Below, piece by piece: positions 25,022 to 36,592 of a stretch of 64,000 bases of DNA (position 1 is the stretch's first letter; every line of letters starts with the position of its first letter). Under the pieces are notes generated by a model. It saw only the letters and a list, made by a program, of their open reading frames with translations, made no database searches and was not told where the DNA came from. The position numbers were made by a program, and so were the translations under genes. Location: assembly GCA_000310025.1 (NCBI GenBank), contig FN649728.1, forward strand, positions 6,911,197 to 6,975,196, written 5' to 3'. This DNA is from Ectocarpus siliculosus (lineage: Eukaryota > Sar > Phaeophyceae > Ectocarpales > Ectocarpaceae).

Positions 25022-26570
25022 AATCAAAGTTGATTGGTCCGTCGCATGAGCCTTTGCATGCAAGCGTGCAAGTCGATAATGCCGTGTGTGCGCCCCGCTG
25101 CTCACAGCAGGAGGGACCGCACAGGGGTCAAGAGTGGAGTGGCACAACACGAGAGGACAAGAGGGAACGGCATGACAACGCGGAGCCTAGGGAATGAGTC
25201 ACGGGACCCCTTCCATTGATGATTCAATTGATTGCTTGTCAGTAAAAAACAATGTGTGCGCTGGACTGACCACGGTTTCGTGCCTGCTCTTTATGTCCTC
25301 CTGTCTCTCCTCTAAACACGTTTCACAACAACATCCTTTGGTCTCGAAGCACATAAGAGGAATACGCTCTGTTTTGGTGAGCCTTGGTTACACTTTGATA
25401 GTAACTCTTTACGACTATAACCGATGTTGAACGTAGCAAGGCTAGGTTCTTCACGCGAGCAAGGCTAGGTTGCTCACCCCACATCTACCCCAACCCTAAG
25501 CCTAAGCCTAAGCCTCACCCACGGCCAAAGCACGGCCTAGCGGCCGCGAACTGGGCGGCACGCGGCTGTGCTCGGAATGCGGAACGGGGAGAGGGCGCTG
25601 GAGAGGAATCGGCCACCAGAACCAACGCCGAACAACGCCCGACCAATCAGAACGCGTTAGTCCTAAAGATCTACTTATTATCAACTTATCAATGTGTAAA
25701 CACGTAAACACTACTACCAGAGCTGCAGAGCTGGTTTTGGTTTTGCCGGATGGCGGCGGAACCTATGCCGTTTCGAACGCCGGGTACTGCTGGTCCGTCT
25801 CTTGTCCTCAGTAGCTCAAACCGTAGCCTGTGATTCGTGTGGTGGAGTCCCCGCCTGTGCCATCCATATAGACTATCCAGATCTCGTGCTCTCCCTCGCG
25901 GCGGTCGCAGCAACGAACGAGTGGGGGCGTGCTGGCCTCTAGCGATTCACACACCGTCAACCACGACTACAGGTCAGCAGAGGTTTCCTTCTCTCGGTGG
26001 TATGCCGGTCGCCCCGGTGGTCTAGTTGGTGTCTAAAGGTCAGGTCAGCGGTTCGAATCCCGGCGTAAGCGAGCTTTTCTTGAAAACAAAGTGAGTTTTT
26101 TCTCTCTCGCTTCCGCTTCTGGCCTACTGGATAGCGCTAGTTCGTGTGTACACAGAGGGAAGAGAGTGCTGAACTCTTCTCGCGTCAAAAATCGAAGGCA
26201 AAGTACCGCAGGAGGGAAGGGTAGAGGGGGGCTCTTCTGTTTGACCACGGGTTGGAGTAAACGGCACTAACTAGTGCTGTGAGCGCTGACGAAGTGAAGA
26301 AGACAAAAAAAAAAAGAAAAAAAAGAAGAAAAAAAAAATGGAGTGAGTATTGACTATAGTATGCAGCCGTGTGGGCAGTCCACTGGCGTACACTGCGCTA
26401 CAGTTTCGCGTGTGTTGCTTCTGTTGGTCGTCTGCTGACGTATACTCACGACAGATGAGTTGCTCCTACAAACACTGCTGCTGCATTGTGTTCGGAAGGA
26501 GAGAATTGGTGCATGTTGTGAGCCGAGTGCGGAGCTCGCGGTGTTGGGATTTGGTACAAGTGAAGGGAAG
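25022..26570. repeat. Dispersed repeat R1-R2 plus the head of R3, copy 2, interrupted by a SINE
   Basis: R1 (25022-25215), R2 (25255-25400, 25733-26006 and 26355-26460) and the first part of R3 (26518-26556) follow one another as in copy 1. R2 is interrupted twice: by about 330 bases of unrelated sequence at 25400-25732, which includes short CCTAAG repeats near 25495-25518, and by a tRNA-derived SINE at 26007-26337. The nesting order shows the SINE arrived after this element. Confidence 0.7.
26007..26337 (+). mobile_element. tRNA-derived SINE, copy 1
   Basis: The 5' head is tRNA-like. It has a Pol III A box TGGTCTAGTTGG (near 26019) and an exact B box GGTTCGAATCC (near 26049). A body of about 240 bases with no open frame follows, then an A-rich tail (about 26303-26337). 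A second copy with the same head, body and A tail lies at 41901-42213. It is inserted in an R2 repeat. No clear target-site duplication could be made out. Confidence 0.85.
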
Positions 26571-27319
26571 GCGGTTTAGACACACATACATGTCTAGCTT
26601 CTGCATGATTACAAACGTTCGGCCGGTTCATGGGGCCACCTAACGTGCATGATAATGTTATGCTGTACCCATTTGTCCGTACGTATGGGGCAAAGGAAAA
26701 CCATACAACGCGAAGTGGCAACGCTGGCGAGAAAGAAGAGCCATCCTACATACTGTCGGGGATTGGTTCGGGACACGCCTAGGATCAGTATTTTACAAGG
26801 AACCAACGCTTTATGTACGTGAAGTACAGATCTTCAGTGATATGTTTTGTCTTGTTTGTTCGTCGTCAAGACACACACACAATGTAAACGGAAACTAGCC
26901 CAATGCTTGGCGGTTGTGTTCTGTGGAAGACAAGCCTTGTTGGGCGAAGTCGTGTTCACTGTAGGTCGTCTCGGCGAACAAGCGTGCCGTACGCGTTCTA
27001 CCGTATCGACTTGCCAACGCAAAACCCACCAGAACAACTACAGAGCGAATCATCACTACTACTACAAGTACGTTTCGAACATGGCTGCGTGCACAACGAG
27101 AAGGCGTGCGGGAGGAAGCTACCGTCAACAGTTGGAGCGGTATTCACACCAACACCAGCTACAAGCAAGAACGAACGCCATCTCCGAGCATCATTACAAC
27201 AACAGCAACAACCTTACCTGCTGCAAGAAGCGGTGCAACACGAAGGGCACGGCATTATCATCACCCCTTTTTCCACCTTTCGCTGTTTCTCTTTCGCAGG
27301 CAAATTCGAGGTTCAACAG

Positions 27320-30300
27320 ATGGGAGGGCTTACAGGCGTATCATGGGCTCTGCTGGTGGTTCATTCGATATGGTCATTTGCGCTTGGTCTTGATATGCAC
27401 AAGTTCTGGAGAATGTGAGTGTAACAGGCAAACGGACGGCTTGAAATGTTGTGTTTGCGAAAAATGAAGATGCACAGGGGGGGGTTGCACGTCTGGCAAG
27501 CGAATAACTGACACCGGCTTGCCACTGCTGAGCTAGCGACAATTTTGCACGAGGGTTTTTACCCGCAAACGTTTGCGGTTGTCTTTGCGGTTGCAGGCGG
27601 AAAAAAATGAGGATATTTGCACGTTGGCCAGCGCTAGCTCTCCTCAGCGGCTGCGCGGGTGGCGTAGTTCAAGCCTGCATCGTGCTGCAGGAGGTCTTGG
27701 CTCAGGTGACAACATCCTGCAATGTGCCCCTGGCTTTTTTTTTATCTGTGTGTCGTGGGTTGCGTCAGGGTTCTGCTATCGGTAACTTGACGTCGATGGC
27801 GGATCTGGGTACATTCAGAACGGAGAAGCAGGAACACCCCAGGCTTCAGATAGGATTCTTGCGCCAAAGAGGGTTCGAACCTTGGACGTACCCCGAGTCG
27901 ACTATTGAAAAGAGGAAATGAGATGAAGCCATATACCCGAATCCATGCCAACGTGGTTGGTCGTGAATGGTTGATGTCATAGACAGGTGACAAAGAAATC
28001 GTTTGGGCGAGACCGCGCAAGACGAACGGATTCGCATGAACTTAATGTGTGCCAGAAGCGCACCATACACGACAACACGTGCGAGTCTCTGCGGTCCAAC
28101 AGTAGGAATTTCGGTCATGGTGCCGTCTTGAAATCTCCGGCTGGTAGTACGAGAGCGAAGAACAAAAAAAATAGTGGTGCTCTGTGTTTGTACGTTTCGC
28201 CCGGTCCTAAACAAACCGCTGCGTGGGAAACACCAACACAGAATCTGAATATTTCAACGGAATTCTGTAATTTTTGCTAATGTAATTTTTGAAGAATCCA
28301 CGGAGAACCACCACGCCTAATGACGGGAAACGATTTAATCTTTTGGGAGCCTCCCATCATCTTTCTTATGGGATCTTCCTGCGGCGTGGCGGTGGTAGGA
28401 AAGGTAGATGTTTCAGTTCTCGAGTCCTTGGCTAGTTGGGAAAAGGTTTCAGGTCTCAATATGGCGTATCTTCGACAGCTGCTGCGAAATCGACCGAGAA
28501 ACAAGTCCGATTCCATTACAACAAGACGAAACCACACGACCATCCAGAGATCGACGTGCTCCTCAGATTCAAGCCGGCTTCTTCGCCTTCTGTTGACGAT
28601 CGCACCATGCACGCTCTGGGGAAGACTGCACTCGTCTATTGAAAACCTCACACATTGAACGAGGATATCCTGCTCATCCCTGGAGGCATGTGACACTCTA
28701 TCTCAGCGCCCTAGCTTGCTCAAAAAATCATTCGTGCTTCCCAATGACATACTTCAGTATATTTCAGCACTCCGTAGTCGCGGGCATTCATCTTGTCACT
28801 GGGGCCATTGCACGGACGTGCCCTTTTAGAAGTGACCGGGCTAGACGAAGAGGTTGGGTAGACGGCTACAATGTGCAATGCTAACTCTCGAAATCCAAGT
28901 CTCGGACTTGAACAAAGAGCGCTTTGGTCGTGTACGGAGAGCACATTTCTCTGATAAGGGGTTGGGTAATCTTGCTGACATTGCCGCGTGTGCCTCTCTC
29001 TCCCTGTACGCCCCATCGCGCGCTTGGCCCTTTGCTTGCGTGTGGTCCATCTACAGGAGGGCCACGTCTTGCCCTGCGTCGTGGTCCTCTATCTGAACCC
29101 TGTGGTGATCGGACCTTACGCCTTCTCGTATCTGTTGAGAGGTCTCAGGGCGGTCATCATATCTGACAAAGGTTGGGATATCCGACATTGATGTGTCCAA
29201 AACCTCGAGACAATGTTTCGAACGCTAGAGAAAGAAAGGTTCAAACAACTGTCCAAATAACGATGGCAAAATACAACAAAACAAATCACCCTTCGGTGGT
29301 ATTGAATATGTAGTTCGTGACATAGTAGGCTGTTGTAGAAGGAGGAATTTAAAGCTCCGTTTCCGGGCGAACGAGCTTGTTTATCGTTCGGCACTACAGT
29401 CCTTCCAAACCAAGAGAAGAGCAGCACACGAAACCAAAAGGAGTACATGGTGAGGCCCTGAAGTTGATGGCATGTTTCTTCCCAAAAAAATCATCGAAAT
29501 ACGATGGATCCCCATGATTGATCTGTTCTTGTCAGGTTTGTGATAAAAACTGTTCGAAACGTCTGATGCATCAAATTGCCATGAGGAGCGTCTGAAAGGT
29601 TGTCAAGCCATGAACATTATCTCGTGCTTGTTGCCAGTTCCGGAAGCCACATCTCCTCGCACGTTGTTATTTACCCTTCCTACCTCCCGCCCCTACATTA
29701 CGCCTCCTGTGACGATGTTTGCGAATCATAGCGTGGAGAATGAAGTTCATGGCCTTGTTTTCGCGGAACAGCATCGCCATCTTTTATACGTCAATGGTCA
29801 TAATCCTGCTAGGAATCTGCGCCATGCTTCAGAAAATCGCATCCGACGTTTATGGGTGAGATGGATGGGTGCATGGATGAATGGGTGAATGAGCTCGATT
29901 CTACCCGTAGTTACTGCAATAAATGTCCTCCGATACGATATCCGTTGGCGGGATCCAACACCATCCAGAAGCACATTGTTTATCGTGATTTCAAAAGATA
30001 GGCCATCGTCGTGCCGAGAGACCACCAGCTTTCAGTGCTGACGTGCGGCTGCGAAGGGTTTCCCGAGGTGGGAGTGCCGGACTGCGCACAGTAGTACGCA
30101 AGGTGTAAGTCGTAGACGCCTGTGTCCCCCTAACACCCACCGCCGGTCGACAGGGTAAACCCCACCGAGGTGTGTGTTTTTCTTGGAGACTGGTGGTTCT
30201 GGTGCCCTTCATGCTTCCTGATGATACTGGCGGGCTCGAAGCTCTTCATAGAGCTTTCACGTCTGAACGACAGCATCAACATGGCCAAGGAAATTTCCAC

Positions 30301-33300
30301 GACAGCTGGGGCGTGGCTTATTTTAGCTGGTGAGTGCCTGTACCCCGCCACATGCCACGTGAACGATAGAGCAGCGTATCTTGGCACCAAATCCCACGAT
30401 GGGTGTCATATCTGAGGTGTAAGTGCTGTATGTGGAGAAGATTCGCGGCGAGGTGATTTCAAAGCGCTACTACAGGAAGGCGGCGGTTTATTGAGTATCT
30501 TGTGGGATAATCTCTCCATGTACTCCTATTTTAAGTCGCTTCTCGCCTCCTTGCATTGATTGAACCTGTCCCGTTCAGCCTAGCTCTTCTCTCCCGCCGT
30601 TTCCCACCACTCTACAACCCCCCCCGCCGCCCGGTTTCCGAGCACTATCGCCCTCCGTACTGCGAAGGTACATCGGTTCGCCCGAAAACGCATACAGATT
30701 GGCGTGGGAAAATATGGTGAAGCCACCTAGAGGGGTGTACGTCCCCAGTTGCAGTCCGGTATAGCACGTTCAAGCTATTCATGACCACCTCTTTCTCTCC
30801 ACGCACAGGAAGTCTTGCACCCTTCAGTACCATCGAAATGTCTGCCTTGCCTACGATCGAAGGCTTGTACGCTAAACTCTCCCTGTCCCCTTCCGCTTGA
30901 AACACACCCGTTGAACGTCTACCGCAGTGCCGTACTTTTCCGTGATCGTGCTCAACGCGTTCAACATCCTGGAAATGCCAAGACAGCATTCTTTTCTCCT
31001 GTGGCTATGTATCGCGCTGACACTCGCCTGCACGTAAGTTGCACCTTGCGTTTCCTCCATGTGCTGACGAGTTCTGGTTCCTCGTAGTTCTCGCGGAACT
31101 CTTAACACTTGTTTCGGCCTTACTTACCCCCGCACTTCTGTGACAAACGTTCTTTAGTGGCCCTCATCCTTTTCACAAAGCCCGTTTTCCGATCCATCTA
31201 CCGGGAAAAATTGGTCGACATTGTCTTTTTTGGGTTTGCCTTGTCAATACGACTTGTGCTTGTGGCAGTTGGCGGCACCAAAGCAGATCCGAGTTGCGAT
31301 AGTTCAAGAGACACCCAATGTCGGAAATAAAACACATGCGCTTGTTCTTCCACAGCCGTTGCCCTGTTCATGACACCCCCACGCGGCGTGCATCGCTATT
31401 TCGAAAAGAAAGGCGGATACCTCGTCGTGTGTCTCTCGACGCCAGTTGAATTCCTACCGCGTACAACGAGCTGCTGCTCATGACTTGAAGGCAAGGTTTT
31501 GCACTTCCGGCCTTGTCCCAAGCGACGGGAACAAGCGTTAAACGACATTTCGGGGGAGAGAAATACGTGTACTCCGCACCACGACCCTCTCAGAGCTGTC
31601 TCTCTAGGTGCTGGCATTTGAAGCGTTAAAGAGTGAGAGTCCTCACTAACATGTAACCCATCATCGAATGACTGGGACTTCAAAGAATCACAGTTTTTCC
31701 ACAACATTAAAACGTTTCGATAAAAATATCTCAGAATCGCCGAACACCTCGCGGGCACACCCGCAGGTTCATGATCGAGCCGCGGCGACATCACGGCGAG
31801 GTATCGTGTTGGAAGAGGAAGAAGAAGCAAAAGGTCTTCATTGACGATGCCAAGGTCGCCGCTTGGATGGAGAGCTGGCACAACTCAGCGGTAACGGGAT
31901 GTGGCTCTTGCCCTTAGACTAGGCCTGGAACATGGCCGCCCAGCTGCACCCAATTCCTCGAACATCGAGGGGTGTTGGCTTATTCGTAGTATACCCACAC
32001 GAACGTTCGCAACACCACTATTCGGACACTCTTCCGTCGCCGCCACCCTGACACTAAGAGACCTTGGGTGAACAGACGGAGCAGCATCCCGTGTACGTGA
32101 CACTGCTTGCATTCGCTGCATCTAAGTACAGGGAAACCCTCTCAAGACTCGCCGAAGATGTGCAATTAGAAAGAGTATTCATACATTCGCATACACAGAT
32201 CGAGACAAAGATCATAGTATTGTGAGCAATCCCAACAACCGGATTCAGTGGACTGGCCCAAAATCACCTGTGAGACTGCCGAAAAGCACGTTCCTGCCGA
32301 ACGTCCAAAACCTACCCTTTCAATGCGCAAGTTGAGGTATCTCGGCAGTTCGCCCCACGAGTTGTAGCCTGACCCCTTTGGCTTGCGTTCATTGGCTGGC
32401 AGGCAATCATGAGCCATCCGATTCTGGACCGAGCTTTCGAGAAGCACGTCCAGGACTACCTGTGCTTAGAGTCCTATGACTTCGTCAAGGAGGTCAGTGC
32501 ATGCAGACCTGAGCGTGATAATGAGCCTGTTTAGGAACGTTGTTCGAGAGTAAGCCCATCTAGACTAACCGATGGATGGCTAGTATTCCTTATAGCACAT
32601 ATTTTCGGAAAACTCACGCGGAGTCGTTTCTGCAACGGCACACGTACGTCTGTGATACCCAGATGATTTTGTTCCTCCTATGATTATGCTCCCAGCGTGC
32701 GACGTTGAAAACGTACTACAGACGCTCTTGCAAACATGTGCCACTAGTCCTGTTAACATGAAATTTTGGTATGGAAGACGGAATAAACTGTGCCAAGGTA
32801 TATTGTGTACGGAAGAATTCGGAACATCTCCCAGATCTACCTGTGTATTTGGGTTCTTATTGTACAGCCCTGGAAGGGGATTGGTGCGGGTGTCTCGTTT
32901 CGGTTTTCTGGGGTCCCACAAAAAGAAAGGTCTCACTGAGTTCTTATTCTGCTCTCTCGCTGCTCCTGCAGCAAGAGCTTGATGGACGCATGTCCACTAG
33001 GCCCAAGGGCCACGTGATGAGGATGCACAGTGTGTAACACGCAGCCGCTTCGGCGGGCAGCAGCTAAATAACTACGTACATCGAACTTCGGTCCATAGCT
33101 AGCAAACATGTCGTAGCTTTGCCACGTAAAAGTATAGCATAGCATGGGGTGTTTTCTGAATGGTAGTGCGTACCATTGGGAGACTCAATCGTCCGAGACT
33201 GCTGCTGTACAACAGTTTCGTCCCGTCTGGTAGTATCCGGAGGGAGATTTGTGTTTTAGTAGGAGAGACACGTTCGGAAACCACGGGGGTTTTGCGCCGT

Positions 33301-34483
33301 GCGGAACGTGTGGTACGGGGGAAGTCTCCCTCTGCAGGCTCAACAGAATATATTAATCAAGGCAGTTCGAACGAAAGACAATAAAGTGCTGCTCCACAAG
33401 TATTGTGTGCTGATACATCAACTATAGTTGATACGGTTTACCATTATATAGACCAACCTGCCAACGGCCATTTTTGTCACAGGTGACACAGTACGTCACC
33501 GACGCAGACAAACAATCCGTTGAACAACTTTTCGTTCAATTCCGAAGGATCGTGGATGTGTACATCTTGGCGGGGTCGGAGCTGGAAATCAACATCGAAA
33601 CCGCGATGCGAAAAAAAGTGCTCGAGGTGTGTAACATGCGGTCACACGTTCAGTCCTTGGCCCCAGCAAATGTTGCCGCGGTTCGGGTGGGAAAGTAAAA
33701 CCTACGCACAACATACATCGTCAAGGAGATTCGTTGAGAATGGACGCCTGAATGTAGGGGATAAATCACTTTGAAACGTTGACCAGGTGCACTTGGTAAC
33801 GACATCTACCTACTTGGAGCCATGACGGAAAAGGTTGGGAAGGCGTTGTTTCATATGGTTGCAACCCCAACAACAAGAGAAATCATCTATTGAGCACAAG
33901 AAAAGGCTTTGGTTTTGAGAGCAGGATACGAAACGGCGACGATACGTCTGCTGACCCTCGGCGATATCGTCATGATGCTCAACGGCTCGTTGGAATACTG
34001 ACCAATCCATACCCGTACCCCCGTGCGCTCCGAAGTAGACGGGGAGTAATCAGCATTTACCGTGCGGGATAGAATATTGGCACGGCTTTGAACGCCCCAG
34101 CTCCCTTTCCTCGACACGTCAACATTTGTTTCTGAAAGATTGGGGACAGGGAAGCCTTTTTGAAGGCTGCGACGGAAAGACGACGAGACGTCTTCAACCC
34201 TCCGAAGGCAGAAGTTCTTAAGATTCTTGACGACAACCTCCTTCAGTCCTTCTTGGCAAGCCAGCAATTTCTCGACGCCTCCAAGAATTGGCAAGAAGCG
34301 CTAGCCGAAGGTAACGATGACCCCGTCTGTACATGCTGCATGGCATTTCCGTCGATTTCGCGTATGCCACTTCAACCGATAGTCAGTGTGAGGTTCTTTG
34401 CTTTCCGTTCCGCTGGCTGCTTCAGTAACTTAATCAATTGTGAACTGTGTCCAGGGACGTCCGTGGACGTTTGCAACGGGTGA
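27320..34483 (+). CDS. Seven-transmembrane RGS-domain protein, copy A
   Basis: Exons: 27320-27414, 27597-27705, 29057-29171, 29732-29855, 30154-30329, 30928-31033, 31767-31890, 32403-32492, 33483-33626 and 34139 onward. Phases agree throughout, and all but the first have the same length as in copy B. Hydrophobic segments: GVSWALLVVHSIWSFALGL, ALALLSGCAGGVVQACIVL, VLPCVVVLYLNPVVIG, a fourth with VIILLGICAML, the CPSCFLMILAGSKLF region, one spanning the exon 5/6 join, and SFLLWLCIALTLAC. These give seven membrane spans. The last three exons encode an RGS fold: HPILDRAFEKHVQDYLCLES, LFVQFRRIVDVYILAGSELE with INIETAMRKKVLE, and DVFNPPKAEV..ILDDNLLQSFLASQQF. RGS domains speed GTP hydrolysis by G-alpha; a 7TM-RGS fusion is known from plant RGS1. 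The end is uncertain: reading on gives a TGA at 34481 (475 residues), but GTAACG at 34311 could be a donor to an unseen last exon (418 residues so far). The acceptor-like CGCAG before 27297 leaves room for an upstream untranslated exon. Confidence 0.88.
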
Positions 34484-34626
34484 CCTCATGACATGTAGAT
34501 GTCCGTGGACGTCCGTCGACACGCCCATGGGTTTCCCATGTTTGGTGTTGTTATGTCTTTCTGCTGCTTCTGCTGCTACCGCCTGTGTCTTCGCATAAGT
34601 GGTATTTCTGAGCTCGATCCACTAGT

Positions 34627-35485
34627 AGACTGCTTCTTTCCTACTTGGTACACCTCAAGGTAAAGAACGGGCATGTTCTAAAGCAAGTCGAACAGTGCGC
34701 GGACTTTTCAAGGTCGTATAGATGCCAACGAACAATGACCCGCATGCCGGTGTACACAAAAGCTTCGTGGAAAGCTTTTTAAATCAACACAGTGACAATC
34801 CAGAACTCGGCGAACAACGCCAAACACCGGACGCCTTCTCACAGACGTTGTTTCTTCCCTCTTCGTTACGACAACAGACGCATCCACGTCCAGCGAATCA
34901 CATACATTGGGCACGATAGACAACCGCGATGCGTTCAACGAGATTCCACAAGCTTACACTACCCTTCAAGAAATCTACCACACGGGACATAGCGGCCGGG
35001 GGATCAGCACCAACGATCGAAGACCATCAAAGCCTACAAGCACCAGCATCACGGGAACGACCAAGCGATGGACGTTACTTTCTGGAGACCGTTCGAGGAC
35101 GGGGGTGTTTTCCCCGACGGAGTCTTTCCCCTCCACCGTCGTGCCTGAGAGAAGTGTGCCGTGAAATCCTTAGGAGGATTCTCCTCAGTAGGGTTCTCGA
35201 GCGAAGCACGCAGCAGCACGCGATCTACAAGCCAGTGGGGCTATGCGCGCTACGGTGGTTTCGTTAACGGTATTCAATAGCAACGATGCCCAGGGGGAAA
35301 CGACGGGCTCAATTAAGCCTAGTTGAATGCCAGGGTTGGCGATAGGTTCCATCCAATGAGTGACGTGTTTCATTACATCGTAGAGTACATGTGGCTTCCG
35401 CTGAACCCCTCCCCGATTCTCCCGCTCTCTTAGATTGTAGTCGACCCAGCTCGTCTTGAAGTAGACATGCAATCATTTGGTACGC
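34627..35485. repeat. Dispersed repeat module R3, copy 2
   Basis: It is homologous to 18645-19567 along nearly the whole length (for example GATCAGCACCAACGATCGA and ACTGAGGAG/ATCCTTAGG landmarks, with small indels). It begins immediately downstream of the first 7TM-RGS gene. Only the R3 part is present. Frame-preserving and frame-breaking changes are mixed, as expected for a decaying non-coding or pseudogenised element. Confidence 0.75.
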
Positions 35486-36123
35486 ATATAGACTGCTGGG
35501 TCGCAAAATTCCTCAGGACGTGCAGGTAGTTCGAGATTTGTGGATGGTGGGCTGAGCAGTGGAGAGGTTTGGCTTGCAATTGCACGTGCGTATGCTGGCC
35601 CTGAAAACCTTAGTCCGTCGATGAAAGTGCACCAAGTGGGTTACGGCAAGCGTCTTCATCAGGAGTCATGAGGGCGACTTGATCTGTCCTTGAACAAATA
35701 ATTTCGGAACGCCAATGTGGAGGATGCGATTTGTTCATGCTTACACCGTAGTTCATTCCTCCAGCTGGTGTCAAATAGTCATTGTACAGGCTTGTTCCAA
35801 CGGTGTGTGTCCATTTAGCTGGCCATTAAGGGTCTGAAGACAAGGAATTTCGGTGTTGACTAATTTGAAAACAAACGCAGGAGCACCAGAAAATGCACAA
35901 GAGACACACAAGACCAGTCGGAAGGCATCGCGTAAAACAGAACTCGTTTATTCTCGCATTCTCGCACAGGGCGGCAGTAGAGGCTGCTCAAAACATAAGT
36001 TTCACGCGTCTACCTCCACACGCCTCCTTAGAAATCAAGATAAAATCCACATCATTATAAATTTAAGTCAATAGAGCGAAAACGGAAGGCGCTCAAAAAA
36101 GGTCGGTTTTGAGGGTTAGGTGA

Positions 36124-36592
36124 TAATTCTATTGTCATCAGTACATACAGTAGAGGACATCATGAAGACGCGTTGTGCGTGCTGGCACATTCAGGTTTGC
36201 TACAATTGGAGCTGAAATATCAAGGTCGCCGCAGCCAGCCTTTGAAAATAGTCCGAAATCTGCGCCGGAACCAAGCGGTATCCAACATGTGTCATAGCCG
36301 TGCTCGCCGCCACGAACCCCAATCTCCTGAGCTGCGGGTTAATAGCAGTAGCTGATGCCACTACATAGCTACTGCTGTAAACCCGCAGCTCAGGGGTTTA
36401 CGGTCCGTGGCGGTGTGAGCACGGCGGCTGTGACAAATGTTGGATGCCGCTTGGTTCCGGCGCAGATTTCGGGCTGTTTTCAGCGGCTGCTGCGACCTTC
36501 GATCTTCCACCTCCAGTACATAGCAAACCTGAACGTAACAGCACGCGCGACCCCTCTTGATAGTGTCCTCTACTGATGACAGTAGAATGCAC
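36124..36592. mobile_element. Long inverted-repeat (fold-back) element
   Basis: The left arm (36124 to about 36355) and right arm (about 36360-36592) are imperfect reverse complements over about 230 bases each. Matched blocks are ATTCTA(T/C)TGTCATCAGTA, TCAGGTTTGCTA, CCGAAATCTGCGCCGGAACC and CCTGAGCTGCGGGTT. Only a few unpaired bases lie in the centre. No coding frame of note. It fits a fold-back transposon or MITE with very long terminal repeats, between the two 7TM-RGS genes. Confidence 0.8.

Noticed and set aside
26847-27319. Upstream extension of the 7TM-RGS copy A reading frame
   Set aside because: The extension is Arg/Thr/His-rich with no counterpart in copy B, and an acceptor-like CGCAG separates it from the aligned start.
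27863-27880. B-box-like GGGTTCGAACCTTGG in a 7TM-RGS intron
   Set aside because: It departs from the consensus end, and no A box or acceptor pairing is present.
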